A DNA stretch of 64,000 nucleotides from Pseudomonadales bacterium (GCA_024234615.1 JACKNY010000001.1:314501-378500), one strand, 5' to 3'; counted from the stretch's first letter, positions 1 through 8,824 are shown. The notes: a model not told the origin generated them from the sequence alone. A program made the numbers and translations.

Positions 1-523
1 TTACCGTAATGCCTTTGGGGCCGAGTTCACGGGCGGATGTTTTGGTTAGCCCTATTAACCCGGCTTTGGCGGAGGAATAGTTCGCCTGGCCGAATTTTCC
101 GCGCATACCATTAATAGAGGTAATATTAACGATCCGGCCGTGGCCGGCTTCGCGCATGCGTGGGGCCATGGCGCGCGTTGTATAAAATGCACCATCCAGG
201 TTGACGCGAAGCACCGAAGACCATTCGTCATCGCTCATATTGATTAAGCTGCGATCACGGGTAATGCCAGCGTTGTTGACCAGTAGGGTGGCGTTATCGG
301 GCAGGGTGGAAACAGCCTCATTGACCGCGCTCGAATCGCTAAGATCTAAAGCATGATAGATGAAAGGACTGTCGGCAGCAGCGCCAGCGGAGGAGATGTC
401 AAAAATATGTACTTCAGCGCCAAAAGCGGATAATAACTCAGCAATAGCAAAGCCTATACCCTGCGAGCCACCTGTGACCACCGCAGCTTTGCCGCTTAGG
501 TCGAACCGCTGCGAAATATTCAT
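1..523 (-). CDS. SDR-family NAD(P)-dependent 3-hydroxyacyl-CoA dehydrogenase-like protein (partial)
   Basis: Short-chain dehydrogenase/reductase whose C-terminus lies beyond the window edge; 174 codons are visible. The N-terminus has the Rossmann motif TGGSQGIG, then NNAG, and the catalytic Ser/Tyr/Lys set in TSING...YSSAK. The sequence resembles acetoacetyl-CoA/3-oxoacyl reductases (PhbB/FabG/BdhA group). It is the last visible gene of the bcr strand, about 140 bases after the ferredoxin gene and behind a terminator-like hairpin, so it may be only partly co-transcribed. In this setting a role in oxidising 3-hydroxypimelyl-CoA, the Oah product, is a reasonable inference, but the substrate cannot be read from sequence. 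An unrelated FabG/PHA role is the main alternative. Confidence 0.8.
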   Translation of the reverse strand, partial: MNISQRFDLSGKAAVVTGGSQGIGFAIAELLSAFGAEVHIFDISSAGAAADSPFIYHALDLSDSSAVNEAVSTLPDNATLLVNNAGITRDRSLINMSDDEWSSVLRVNLDGAFYTTRAMAPRMREAGHGRIVNITSINGMRGKFGQANYSSAKAGLIGLTKTSARELGPKGITV

Positions 524-604
524 ATTTTTCACATCACCTTATATTACGTTTTGTTATGGGATAACAGGCTACGCTAAAGCAGTTGCAACCTAACTTTAAG
601 GTAG

Positions 605-635
605 CGAAAACTAGGGCTACCCCGGAAGGTAACCC
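605..635 (-). terminator. Terminator-like hairpin after fdx
   Basis: GGGCTACC at 614-621 pairs with GGTAACCC at 628-635 across a six-base loop, with one G-T wobble. On the minus strand the stem is followed by a short T-rich stretch (AGTTTT). It lies just after the ferredoxin gene and may end or attenuate the bcr transcript before the SDR gene. Confidence 0.5.
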
Positions 636-665
636 TTTGTTCTTCGCACTATTGTTGTTTAGCGG

Positions 666-908
666 CTAGTGCAGTGATTCGTACTTGGCCTGTAGTTGCT
701 CTTCAGTTTCCTGCCAATCTGGATCGGGAACGATACAATCGGCCGGGCATTCAAGCACACATTGTGGCTCGTCTTCGGCACCGACACACTCCGTACAGCG
801 TAATGCATCAATCTTATAGATAGGGTCGCCTTCTGTGATGGCCTCGTTAGGACAAGGGTCAACACATGCATCGCAGGCGGTACAGTCATCAGTAATCATT
901 AATGCCAT
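666..908 (-). CDS. fdx: 2[4Fe-4S] ferredoxin, electron donor of benzoyl-CoA reductase
   Basis: Eighty-residue ferredoxin with two cluster motifs: C9-x2-C12-x2-C15-x3-C19, and C38-x2-C41-x8-C50-x3-C54. The eight-residue gap between the second and third Cys of the second motif, plus the C-terminal extension, is typical of the YfhL/Allochromatium-type low-potential ferredoxins, the kind that feeds electrons to class I benzoyl-CoA reductase in Thauera and Azoarcus. The start follows a strong GAGGAG ribosome-binding site. The gene is 29 bases after bcrD in the same operon, so supplying BcrABCD is the natural role. The pathway feeding this ferredoxin is not obvious in the window: no korAB-type 2-oxoglutarate:ferredoxin oxidoreductase is adjacent. 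Confidence 0.92.
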   Translation of the reverse strand: MALMITDDCTACDACVDPCPNEAITEGDPIYKIDALRCTECVGAEDEPQCVLECPADCIVPDPDWQETEEQLQAKYESLH

Positions 909-937
909 GGGTTATTCTCCTCTAGAATAAATTTTGT

Positions 938-1768
938 TTATGCGGCTTCTTGCGCGCGCAACTTTTCGAAGCGGTAAGCACCCCAAATTGCGGCCCCGAT
1001 AGCGCCAGCATGAATTGAATCCGGGTGAGAACGAACATCCAGTTCCATTTTCTGCTTTTCCGCGCACTCTTTAAAGGCAGCAATGAGGCCATCATCCAAA
1101 GCCAGTCCACCAGTTGCCAGCATGACACCGTCTCTAACTTTTAATGACTTCAGCATTTTAACAAAACGATCCGCCATAGAAACATGTATTCCCTTTAAAA
1201 TGTTAGGGCCGGAAATACCGCGAGATACCATGTTAATCACGTCTGTTTCTGCCAATACCGCACAGATACTAGAACAGACTTCAGGATCGTCGGCTTGTTT
1301 GGAAAGTTCGCCAATTTCATCTTGAGCTACGCCCAGGTAACGGGCAATGTTTTCCAGAAACTGGCCTGACCCGGAGGCGCACTGGCTGGTCATTTTGTAG
1401 TTCAAAACCTTGCCGGCGTCATCCATCGTAATAGCTCGGCCATTTAATGCCCCGATGTCACAAACCGCACGGGCTTCAGGGTCCAGGTAAACCGCACCAC
1501 GCGCATGTGTCGTCATGGTGTAAAAGTGCCCAGTGCTGAAGGTGATCATTTCTGCGTCGCCAGTGGTCGCACAATAATCGACGTCATCACGGGTCATGCC
1601 CTGGTTGGCGAGGACTTCATCGTATGCTTGCTCGGCGAGTTTTAACGGGTCGCGCTGACGGATTCGATCAACACGCTTCTCCAGCCACTCTATCTTGTCG
1701 CCTTCGATACGAAACAATACTGTTTCGATGGCGCCTGAACCAATATCTATACCTACTGTTACAGTCAT
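938..1768 (-). CDS. bcrD: Benzoyl-CoA reductase subunit D (ATPase subunit)
   Basis: 276 residues, BadG/BcrA/BcrD ATPase family (2-hydroxyacyl-CoA dehydratase activator type). It opens with the ASKHA phosphate-binding motif DIGSGAIET (residues 8-16). It has C130 in SQCASGSG and C169 in SSICAVLAETD, the two positions expected to ligate the [4Fe-4S] cluster shared with BcrA, and an ATGGLA adenosine motif. With BcrA it couples ATP hydrolysis to transfer of low-potential electrons to the BcrBC ring-reducing module. Length matches Thauera BcrD (about 280). It sits 11 bases after bcrA and before the ferredoxin, the Thauera-like arrangement. Confidence 0.95.
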   Translation of the reverse strand: MTVTVGIDIGSGAIETVLFRIEGDKIEWLEKRVDRIRQRDPLKLAEQAYDEVLANQGMTRDDVDYCATTGDAEMITFSTGHFYTMTTHARGAVYLDPEARAVCDIGALNGRAITMDDAGKVLNYKMTSQCASGSGQFLENIARYLGVAQDEIGELSKQADDPEVCSSICAVLAETDVINMVSRGISGPNILKGIHVSMADRFVKMLKSLKVRDGVMLATGGLALDDGLIAAFKECAEKQKMELDVRSHPDSIHAGAIGAAIWGAYRFEKLRAQEAA

Positions 1769-1779
1769 CTTTCTGTCTC

Positions 1780-3093
1780 CTATCCCATCACCGCACGATG
1801 TGCGAAGCTGGCGCCGCCAAGCGCGCCGGTGTAAATTGAGTCCGCGGATATATTCATGGTGACATCACCATAGTTTGCTTTGACCAATTTCTTCAATTCG
1901 TCTACCGCTGATTCGTTATTGGCCACACCACCAGTGAAAGTGAATTGATCCGTGATGCCACCGGAGCGTGCAATAATGGACATGGCGCGCAGCATGATGG
2001 AGCGGTGCAAACCGGCTAAAATATCGGCTCGTTCTTCACCCAACGCCAGTCGGTCGCGCAACTCTGCTCCGGCAAATACGGTACAGGTTGAATTGATGCG
2101 GGGCACTTTTTTCGCTTTCATCGCGATTGGGCCCAGTTCGTGCAAACCGATGTTCATTTCGTCAGCGATATAACCGAGATAACGGCCACAACCAGCCGCA
2201 CAGCGGTCGTTCATCTGGAAGTTTTTCACCACGCCGTTTTCATCGACCTGGATGCCTTTGGTATCCTGTCCACCAATATCCAGTACTGTACGGGTGCCTT
2301 TAAACATAATGTGCGCGCCCATACCGTGACAGAGAATTTCGGAACGAATGTGCTCTTTCGGGAAGGGTAGGCGAACGCGGCCATAACCGGTACCGACCAC
2401 ATAGGTTTCCTCTAATTCAATATCGAGTGTGGCGTTCACTGCTGCACGCAGGGCATCCTTGTCGACGTCAATGTTGGGGTTTTCCTCCATTAGGAATTCC
2501 AAACCTAGCATGAACTTGCCACGCAGGTCGCCTTCCGGCGGACGGTTTTCCACATCAATAATGGCCTTGTCGTAGACATTCATTAATAGATCGTAAGGTA
2601 ATCCGGCTTCCTTCGCCTTTTCTTCGGCAATACGCATGAAGCGAGAGCCGGCCACATCGCGGAAAAAGTCCGATTTACGCTGGGCGTTTGGCCCATATAT
2701 TTCATGCGCATCATCGGCTATTTCCTGGAAGATCTTGGCCATAATTTCCCTGACCTGCCCTTCAACTCCGGCAAAACGCTCGCCAGTGATATTGATATCA
2801 CAAGTTTGCTCGAGATCTTTTAACTGCTCCAGAAACTGCGTTTTACGAAAGTTACGCTCCAAGTCCGCCAGTAGTACTTCCATTTTTTTTGCAGCATCCG
2901 GAATCTTTGCGATTTCGCGCTCCAGCAGCGTAAAACGGGTATCAATATAAGCTTCTTGTTTAGCAACCGCTGCGGCTGTGTCATAGTTAGAGCGAGAGTT
3001 GGTAATCCCGCGCCCCAACACTTCCCGGTTTTCGTCCATCACTACGGCTTTAGTAGTGGTCGATCCTAAATCAATTCCAATAAAACATTTCAT
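1780..3093 (-). CDS. bcrA: Benzoyl-CoA reductase subunit A (ATPase subunit)
   Basis: 437 residues, the larger BadG/BcrA-type ATPase subunit. Visible motifs are DLGSTTTK at 8-15, DIGGQDTK at 272-279, the cluster Cys C298 in NDRCAAGCG and C337 in STCTVFAGAE, and TGGVA near the C-terminus. A long insertion between the first phosphate loop and DIGGQDTK (about residues 30-230) is what distinguishes BcrA/BadF from the short HgdC activators. It forms the ATP-hydrolysing half of the reductase with BcrD. Length agrees with Thauera BcrA. It is 18 bases downstream of bcrB in the operon. Confidence 0.95.
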   Translation of the reverse strand: MKCFIGIDLGSTTTKAVVMDENREVLGRGITNSRSNYDTAAAVAKQEAYIDTRFTLLEREIAKIPDAAKKMEVLLADLERNFRKTQFLEQLKDLEQTCDINITGERFAGVEGQVREIMAKIFQEIADDAHEIYGPNAQRKSDFFRDVAGSRFMRIAEEKAKEAGLPYDLLMNVYDKAIIDVENRPPEGDLRGKFMLGLEFLMEENPNIDVDKDALRAAVNATLDIELEETYVVGTGYGRVRLPFPKEHIRSEILCHGMGAHIMFKGTRTVLDIGGQDTKGIQVDENGVVKNFQMNDRCAAGCGRYLGYIADEMNIGLHELGPIAMKAKKVPRINSTCTVFAGAELRDRLALGEERADILAGLHRSIMLRAMSIIARSGGITDQFTFTGGVANNESAVDELKKLVKANYGDVTMNISADSIYTGALGGASFAHRAVMG

Positions 3094-3111
3094 GCTATGA
3101 ATCTCCTCTTA

Positions 3112-4416
3112 TCAAGCCGCAGAGCGTTTTTGGTCAACCATTTGGAAGTAACTTTCCAGACGGTTCTTAACGTTCGATGGTGAGAAATAACGCGGGTCAA
3201 CCAGGTCGGTTTCAACGAAAGCCGCAGGCTTGCCGGTACGTTTCTCAATTTCATTCATCATCAGCAACTGACCTGCTGAGAAGCTGTTACAACTCTTAAT
3301 GGAGTTGATTAACAGGCCATCGGCTTCATAGTCATTGATATAGTTTTCCAGCATCTTGGTGCGCGCTGGTAGGTTCAGGTTGGTGTAACACCCCAGACAA
3401 TAATCGGCTAAGGACTCTAGCGGACGATCGGGATCGTGCCGGAAACCCTGCTCATAGTTGCCACCTACTTTGGTGTACGAACTGGCGACGACGACAGCAC
3501 CTTCGTCATAGAACATTTTCCAGAATTCACGCATGTGGGTGTAGTTCGGCGGACCTTCTACAACTAGACGATATCTTTCTTTTTCCATCACGCCTTCCGG
3601 TGTCACTGGGCCTTGACCTTTGCGCACACGCTCTTGGACTTCGTCCCACAGCATATCGTAATAGGCGGTACATTCTGGAGTACCGCGGAAAGCTGAGAAA
3701 GTCGGGCCGACGTAGTAAATGCCGCCGAAGTAGGAGTCGATCGGGGAGGGCTTCAATTTGGCCGTTTCCAACACTTTTACGAGCTTATCTTCGGCTTTTG
3801 CGGACTCACGCAGATGCTCACGTAAACGGTCGATATCGAACTTAACGCCGCTGACACGCTCAAGTGTCGGGATCAGGTCTTCTTTGAGCTGTTTTACTAC
3901 GTAATCGCGCATGTTTTGTGTGATTTCGCCATCACCTTGATAGGGGACGTGTAACATGGCGGTTTCGCACTTGTATTCATGACGTAATAATTCAAACCAC
4001 TTCATGAAGGTGAAACAACCGGTGTAGGACAAGAGTAGCAGATCAGGCTCGGCAATTTTCTGTCCAGATGGCCCGACATTACCTTTACGCATCATACCCA
4101 GATCGGCTTTTACGTAGGTACAAACGTCTTCATCCTGGCCATAACGCTCGGCCTCCATGACATAGGCACCGGTTTTCTTCTGCATCGCTGATTGCAGTGC
4201 GTTAATTTCCGGATAGTTACCTACCACATCAAAGCACTGCACCAGCTCATTCAGGTTGCCGGGAACGAAGGTGTAAACGACTTTTTTCTCATGATCAGCA
4301 TCAGCTTTGGCTAATTTGTCAAAATTGCCTCGAATCATTTCTTTCTGTAATAACTGGGAATTATCCTTTTGGACATCTTTAGATAAATCAACTGGGGCTT
4401 TCTTTTCAGTAGTCAT
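3112..4416 (-). CDS. bcrB: Benzoyl-CoA reductase subunit B (substrate/FeS subunit)
   Basis: About 434 residues, of the 2-hydroxyacyl-CoA dehydratase (HgdB/FldB) fold family that supplies the catalytic [4Fe-4S] subunits of class I benzoyl-CoA reductase. The Cys-rich segment DYCLGCYTNLNLPAR near residue 345 and the following SIKSCNS are expected cluster-region residues. I place the start at the ATG at 4416 rather than an in-frame GTG at 4428, because the GTG lies inside the GTGGAG ribosome-binding site. It begins 2 bases after the bcrC stop, consistent with translational coupling. With BcrC it forms the module that adds two electrons to the aromatic ring of benzoyl-CoA. Confidence 0.95.
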   Translation of the reverse strand: MTTEKKAPVDLSKDVQKDNSQLLQKEMIRGNFDKLAKADADHEKKVVYTFVPGNLNELVQCFDVVGNYPEINALQSAMQKKTGAYVMEAERYGQDEDVCTYVKADLGMMRKGNVGPSGQKIAEPDLLLLSYTGCFTFMKWFELLRHEYKCETAMLHVPYQGDGEITQNMRDYVVKQLKEDLIPTLERVSGVKFDIDRLREHLRESAKAEDKLVKVLETAKLKPSPIDSYFGGIYYVGPTFSAFRGTPECTAYYDMLWDEVQERVRKGQGPVTPEGVMEKERYRLVVEGPPNYTHMREFWKMFYDEGAVVVASSYTKVGGNYEQGFRHDPDRPLESLADYCLGCYTNLNLPARTKMLENYINDYEADGLLINSIKSCNSFSAGQLLMMNEIEKRTGKPAAFVETDLVDPRYFSPSNVKNRLESYFQMVDQKRSAA

Positions 4417-4418
4417 AA

Positions 4419-5579
4419 TTAGCTCCACAACTTAATTGAGTCTGCGAATGTGCCAGCCTGTTCACGGATAGGCTGCATTTGGCCGAGGTTCTCGGCGTAC
4501 TTGAAGGCAATATTGGGGATATTGTGGGCGTCAAGTACGTCCTGCAACATGGGCCGCTCTAACAGCGCTGGGTCACAGAAACTGGGGGCTGCAAAGATGA
4601 CGCCCTCAGCGCCGGATTTGCGCACAGCTTCAATGAGCTGCTCGCCTTTCTTCTCTTCGGAGGGTTCATAGGTTGCAGAAGTACGGGTGGAGTGCTCAAG
4701 GAAGCAATCGGACAGATTTTCCAGGGCATCACCTTCTTCCTTGACGTTTTCTCTTAACCAGCGGTTAACCAGAATAAAGTCGTCATCTACTACGTAACAG
4801 CCAGATAGTTCGATCGATTTCACTAGGTTCAAAGGGGGTTGTTCACAGAACATGCCGTTCATTACTACCTTGGTATTATCGCGTTTTGGCCGCTCAACAT
4901 CACCGATAGCGTCGATGTAATCGCGTAACATCTGGTTATGCTCCTCAACGGGCAGTACCTGTCCGGCGCGCATCAGCAGGTAAACCTCAGTCACCGGAAT
5001 ATTCCAGGGTTGCTCGATACGCTGCTCATAAAGTTCCATGATCAGTTCGCGATTGATGTTGTATAGCTTGATTGAGGCTAACAGGTCATCGTTAGTGACT
5101 TTGCGGCCGGAAATACCTTCCAAACCTTCAAGCAGTTCTTTCATTTCCTGAATGTAGAACTTGCCGCCGATTTCTTTCTCGTAGTTCTGCGGCACGTCGA
5201 CATAACGCACATAGGTGTCCTGCTGTGTCAGTTTCCACACACCGGAAAGATTACGAATAACGTCGCAAATGCTGGGGAACAGCATGCCGTCAACGAAATC
5301 CAATCGGCCGGTAAGTGCTAGCTCAATCGTTGAACGTGGAATTCGGCAGATATAGCTTTGATAGAATGCGTCACCTTGAATCACCTCTAACTGGTCGCCG
5401 CCGCCATAAATACCCAATGGCAGCATTCCGGCAGCGTGAATCAGTTCACGAGGAATATAGATAGGCAGGTGTCCAATCACGTGACGGCCTGGTGCGGCTG
5501 CTTTCCACTCGCGCGCTGAAGTAAAGTTTAGATCTTCATACAGCGCTTCGCAGCGTTCGATAATTTCTTTAGTTCCCAT
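4419..5579 (-). CDS. bcrC: Benzoyl-CoA reductase subunit C (substrate/FeS subunit)
   Basis: 386 residues, the second HgdB-like catalytic subunit of class I benzoyl-CoA reductase; Thauera BcrC is about 385. The N-terminal GHLPIYIPRELIHAAGMLP segment and the C-terminal IFAAPSFCDPALLERPML region are characteristic of this dehydratase/reductase family, and C71 region (SYICRIPRS) may hold a cluster ligand. It lies one base from the preceding dch gene and just before bcrB. It pairs with BcrB to reduce benzoyl-CoA to cyclohexa-1,5-diene-1-carbonyl-CoA. Confidence 0.94.
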   Translation of the reverse strand: MGTKEIIERCEALYEDLNFTSAREWKAAAPGRHVIGHLPIYIPRELIHAAGMLPLGIYGGGDQLEVIQGDAFYQSYICRIPRSTIELALTGRLDFVDGMLFPSICDVIRNLSGVWKLTQQDTYVRYVDVPQNYEKEIGGKFYIQEMKELLEGLEGISGRKVTNDDLLASIKLYNINRELIMELYEQRIEQPWNIPVTEVYLLMRAGQVLPVEEHNQMLRDYIDAIGDVERPKRDNTKVVMNGMFCEQPPLNLVKSIELSGCYVVDDDFILVNRWLRENVKEEGDALENLSDCFLEHSTRTSATYEPSEEKKGEQLIEAVRKSGAEGVIFAAPSFCDPALLERPMLQDVLDAHNIPNIAFKYAENLGQMQPIREQAGTFADSIKLWS

Positions 5580-5580
5580 A

Positions 5581-6351
5581 TTAACGGTGCTCCCAATTTA
5601 CGGTGCGTTTTTCAACAAATGCCTGTAGGCCCTCAACAGCGTCATGAGTCGCCATTAATTCCTGCAAGTACAGTGATTCAACTTCATCTAGTTTGGATTT
5701 GATTCGTGCGACAGCGTCAAATCGCGCTGCTCTGCGGGCGAAGCGTAAAGAGCTGGCACTGCTACCCAGTAAATGCGTAGTAAACCATTCTTCTGCAGCA
5801 GCAGAAGGGTTCTCAGACAGCTCATTGACCAGCCCAATTCGATAGGCTTCATTACCGTCGATACTGCGTCCGGACCAGAGTAAGTCTGTTGCTGCGCTGC
5901 TGCCGATGCGTTCAGGTAGTAAACAAGAAGCTGCAGGGGCAAAGACGCCTAACTTAATCTCCGGCTGGCCTAATTTTGCGTCTGGGCGGGCAAATAACAG
6001 GTCGCCGCCACAAGCGACTTCAAGGCCGCCACCTAAACATTGTCCCTGGATGGCAACCATAATAGGCACTGGAAAATCCAGCATCTGCTTAATCAAAGCG
6101 TGTAAGCTTTTCAGCATGTCCGCGCATTGATCGGGCATATGCTCTGCAACGCTTGCGCCGAAGCTGAAATGAGTTCCCTCGGCATCGAGCAGTACTGCAG
6201 ATAATTCAGCGCTAGAGGCGTGGGAATCCAAGGCTGCACAGAGTGCCGCGATCATTTCAGCATCCACGATGTTGGCTTTTGGTCGAGCTAATCTCAGGCG
6301 TAACAACTGCCCGTCATGCTCTAGCCATACTTTAAGTGGTGATTCGCTCAT
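5581..6351 (-). CDS. dch: Cyclohexa-1,5-diene-1-carbonyl-CoA hydratase
   Basis: 256-residue crotonase-fold protein with the oxyanion-hole segment GQCLGGGLEVACGGD. Length and its place between oah and bcrC match Dch of Thauera (about 258), which adds water to the BCR product to give 6-hydroxycyclohex-1-ene-1-carbonyl-CoA. A generic enoyl-CoA hydratase is the fallback reading, but tight packing within the bcr operon (1 base from bcrC, 5 from oah) argues for the specific assignment. Confidence 0.9.
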   Translation of the reverse strand: MSESPLKVWLEHDGQLLRLRLARPKANIVDAEMIAALCAALDSHASSAELSAVLLDAEGTHFSFGASVAEHMPDQCADMLKSLHALIKQMLDFPVPIMVAIQGQCLGGGLEVACGGDLLFARPDAKLGQPEIKLGVFAPAASCLLPERIGSSAATDLLWSGRSIDGNEAYRIGLVNELSENPSAAAEEWFTTHLLGSSASSLRFARRAARFDAVARIKSKLDEVESLYLQELMATHDAVEGLQAFVEKRTVNWEHR

Positions 6352-6356
6352 CAGTA

Positions 6357-7505
6357 TTAACCTTCTGCCTTTGGCATCAGACTTTCAATCAGCTCTGGTG
6401 TCCAGGGTGCGCCTTTGGCTAAGGCTTGACGCAATGCGACGAAATCGATTTCACGACCAGTTTCCTTATTGCCTTCGTTAAAGGCACGGAATCCGGTGCG
6501 GGCTTCGTTCATCATGTTTAACGCTAACCAAGCACGTGAGTTTTCTTTGTTGCGATTCCAAGCTTCGAGTTTCGGTTTGCGTAACTCTTCCAAGCTCTTT
6601 GCCATGCACTCTGGAAAGGTTTCGAGCAGTTTGCTACACAGTGCCTCAACGCGCTCATCCAATAAAGAAAGGTCAATTTCGCCTTGCTTGATTAATTCTT
6701 TGCCTGCTTTGAGCTCGGGGCCTTTTTTGAAATCACCGTGTACGATACGGCCAAATTCATCAAGAAACTGGTTAGTAACAACGGTCGGGTTAGCAATAAA
6801 TTTACCGTCGATTTTTAAGGCAGGAACAATTTCACAGCAGATTCCTAGGCGATTTGCTTTGTGTGCAGAGAAGGGTTCGCACAGAGTTCCGGAAACCATG
6901 GCTTGTTCGCAGCCGATCATAACGGGCAGAAAATCAGTTGCGCCACCAATGGCGGCAGAGCCATGTTTAGGGCCAGCCTGACCAAAATTGGCTAAATCCT
7001 GCGCGACAGTAAAGTCAGCAGCCATACCTATTTCCTGACCGCCGCCGATGCGCATCCCATTAACGCGGCAGATAACCGGTTTGTCACAGCCTATGATGGC
7101 AGACACCATATCGTTAAATAAGCGCATATATTGACGATATTCTTGTGGGTTGCCAGCGTAGTACTCGGCATATTCTTTGGTATTACCACCAGTACAAAAT
7201 GCTTTGTCGCCAACAGCAGTAAAGACGACAGCGTTAACATCGCGAGCCATGGATGCTTTGCGAAACGCTAGAATCAATGCTTTCGCCATATTAGTGGTGT
7301 AAGAGTTATATTGTGCCGGGTTGTTCAGGATAATCCAGGCATTATAGATACCTGTTACCTCAGTGCCGTCGAGTCGTTTGGCTGGACGCATTTCATAGCG
7401 AACCATGCCGTCGCATAAGCTTTCAATTTCATCGCTCACCAAGTTGTGGTCAGCCAATTGATTAGGTGCGATATCCCGAACAATAGCTTCGGTAGTTGGA
7501 TTCAT
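6357..7505 (-). CDS. oah: 6-oxocyclohex-1-ene-1-carbonyl-CoA hydrolase
   Basis: 382-residue crotonase-superfamily protein, longer than ordinary hydratases (about 260) and close to Thauera Oah (377). Motifs such as AFCTGGNTKEYAEYYAGNP and RVNGMRIGGGQEIGMAADF are characteristic of the ring-cleaving hydrolase, which adds water twice to 6-oxocyclohexenecarbonyl-CoA and opens the ring to 3-hydroxypimelyl-CoA. The start has a good AAGGGGAG ribosome-binding site. It lies 11 bases after had. Confidence 0.95.
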   Translation of the reverse strand: MNPTTEAIVRDIAPNQLADHNLVSDEIESLCDGMVRYEMRPAKRLDGTEVTGIYNAWIILNNPAQYNSYTTNMAKALILAFRKASMARDVNAVVFTAVGDKAFCTGGNTKEYAEYYAGNPQEYRQYMRLFNDMVSAIIGCDKPVICRVNGMRIGGGQEIGMAADFTVAQDLANFGQAGPKHGSAAIGGATDFLPVMIGCEQAMVSGTLCEPFSAHKANRLGICCEIVPALKIDGKFIANPTVVTNQFLDEFGRIVHGDFKKGPELKAGKELIKQGEIDLSLLDERVEALCSKLLETFPECMAKSLEELRKPKLEAWNRNKENSRAWLALNMMNEARTGFRAFNEGNKETGREIDFVALRQALAKGAPWTPELIESLMPKAEG

Positions 7506-7516
7506 AGTTACTCCCC

Positions 7517-8581
7517 TTAAGGTACTAAAATGGCACGAGCAGTTAATTTATGCTCATGCGCGGCTGCAAATACTTCGTTGATTTGATCGAGCGGGTGCTG
7601 CTCCACGAAAGGTGTCATGGTAACCTTTCCATCCAGCACCAACTCCAGGGCGGCAGGATAGTAGTCCGGTGAACAACCCCAGTTGCCTTGGGCTTTGGCA
7701 TGGAAGGCCATCAAGTTTGATAAACGTAGCTCCAACTTGGCCATAGTGAATCCCACGACGGCAATGTGGGCCCCAAAAGTGAGCAGGCCAAAAGCGGTGT
7801 TTTGGCCCGGTGCGCTGCCCGAACACTCAAAAATTTTCCATTCGGTCGTGCGTAGCCCCTGCTCTTTAGCAAAACTAATAATGGCTTTCTTCAGTTCTTT
7901 GCCCTGATATTCCGTTGCGTTCAAGGTGAGGCTGGCGCCGAAATCCTTTTGTTTGGCGAGTTTTTCGGCATCTACATCGACGGCTACAACTGTTGCACCC
8001 ATCGCTTTAGCTATCTGCACCGCGTAGCCACCAACACCACCGATACCAATAACAATGGCCAGATCGCCAGGCTTAACGTCGGCTTGGACGCAAGCTTGAT
8101 AAGGCGTGGTTAAAGCGTCAGCGATTACCGCGACATCGGGTAAAGACAGGCCAGCGGCCTTTAGTTTGGATTCGTCCACTTCACACAAACAGTGTCCGGG
8201 GACGGTGATGTGGGAGGCGAAGCCGCCTTGGATATCATTGCCGGGCATTTTTTGGCTGCGGCAAATATTTTTTAGACCGCGTTGGCAGAGATCACAGTCG
8301 CCGCAGGGGATGACGGCAGGAATAATGACAGCTTTACCAACGAGTGCTTCAGCGCCTGCTCCAGCAGCAATAACACGACCGCTGATTTCATGCCCTAGGG
8401 CTAGCGGTAGTTCATGGTTAGTACGAACGCCATCATAGAAATAACCGAGGTCGGTGTGACAGACACCGCAACCTGCTACTTCAACAGTAACCTCTCCCGC
8501 CCCCGGTTGCTCAAGCTCGAAGTTGACTTTCTCCAGCGCTTGGCCTGGTTCATTCATTACCCAACGATAGCTAGAACTCAT
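7517..8581 (-). CDS. had: 6-hydroxycyclohex-1-ene-1-carbonyl-CoA dehydrogenase
   Basis: 354-residue zinc-dependent medium-chain alcohol dehydrogenase. It has catalytic zinc residues C41 and H64 (GCGVCHTD, GHEISG), the structural zinc Cys set C93/C96/C99/C107, and a Rossmann GIGGVGG. I start at the ATG at 8581 (protein begins MSSSYRWVM); the in-frame GTG at 8614 lies in a promoter-proximal repeat with no ribosome-binding site. Had oxidises the Dch product with NAD to 6-oxocyclohex-1-ene-1-carbonyl-CoA, the substrate of Oah encoded next. It is the first gene of the bcr operon. The gene order identifies it better than the ADH fold alone. Confidence 0.92.
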   Translation of the reverse strand: MSSSYRWVMNEPGQALEKVNFELEQPGAGEVTVEVAGCGVCHTDLGYFYDGVRTNHELPLALGHEISGRVIAAGAGAEALVGKAVIIPAVIPCGDCDLCQRGLKNICRSQKMPGNDIQGGFASHITVPGHCLCEVDESKLKAAGLSLPDVAVIADALTTPYQACVQADVKPGDLAIVIGIGGVGGYAVQIAKAMGATVVAVDVDAEKLAKQKDFGASLTLNATEYQGKELKKAIISFAKEQGLRTTEWKIFECSGSAPGQNTAFGLLTFGAHIAVVGFTMAKLELRLSNLMAFHAKAQGNWGCSPDYYPAALELVLDGKVTMTPFVEQHPLDQINEVFAAAHEHKLTARAILVP

Positions 8582-8670
8582 AATGTTTGACCTGTGTATG
8601 GTGGGTTGTCCCACTTATATTATTTAGGTGGGAATACCTGCATATATGTGGTATCCCTTATCGTTGGAAA

Positions 8671-8699
8671 ATATTATTGTATGGGATACATACTGTCAA
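8671..8699 (-). promoter_or_regulatory. Sigma-70 promoter of the bcr operon
   Basis: On the minus strand, TTGACA (8694-8699) and TAATAT (8671-8676) are separated by exactly 17 bases, a near-consensus housekeeping promoter about 90 bases upstream of the had ATG. The strong promoter and the dyad in its spacer suggest control by repression. Confidence 0.8.
8679..8693. promoter_or_regulatory. 15-bp dyad operator in the bcr promoter spacer
   Basis: GTATGGGATACATAC, an inverted repeat of GTATG/CATAC, fills 15 of the 17 spacer bases between -35 and -10. The size and symmetry suit a MarR-type dimer, and related dyads occur upstream of marR and hcrC. Occupancy here would block RNA polymerase. Confidence 0.65.
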
Positions 8700-8824
8700 G
8701 ATTATTTTACAGCTCGAATGTAACGATTTAATGCCTACAAAAACTAAGGATTAAGCAGTGTACTCCTTGTCTGACGCGGTTTTCAGCCTGTTAAGTGAAA
8801 GATAACTATGGATTTGACATCTTC

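Noticed and set aside
6469..6981. 170-codon open frame on the plus strand
   Set aside because: It lies wholly antisense to oah, whose protein is strongly recognisable; no ribosome-binding site or known domain.
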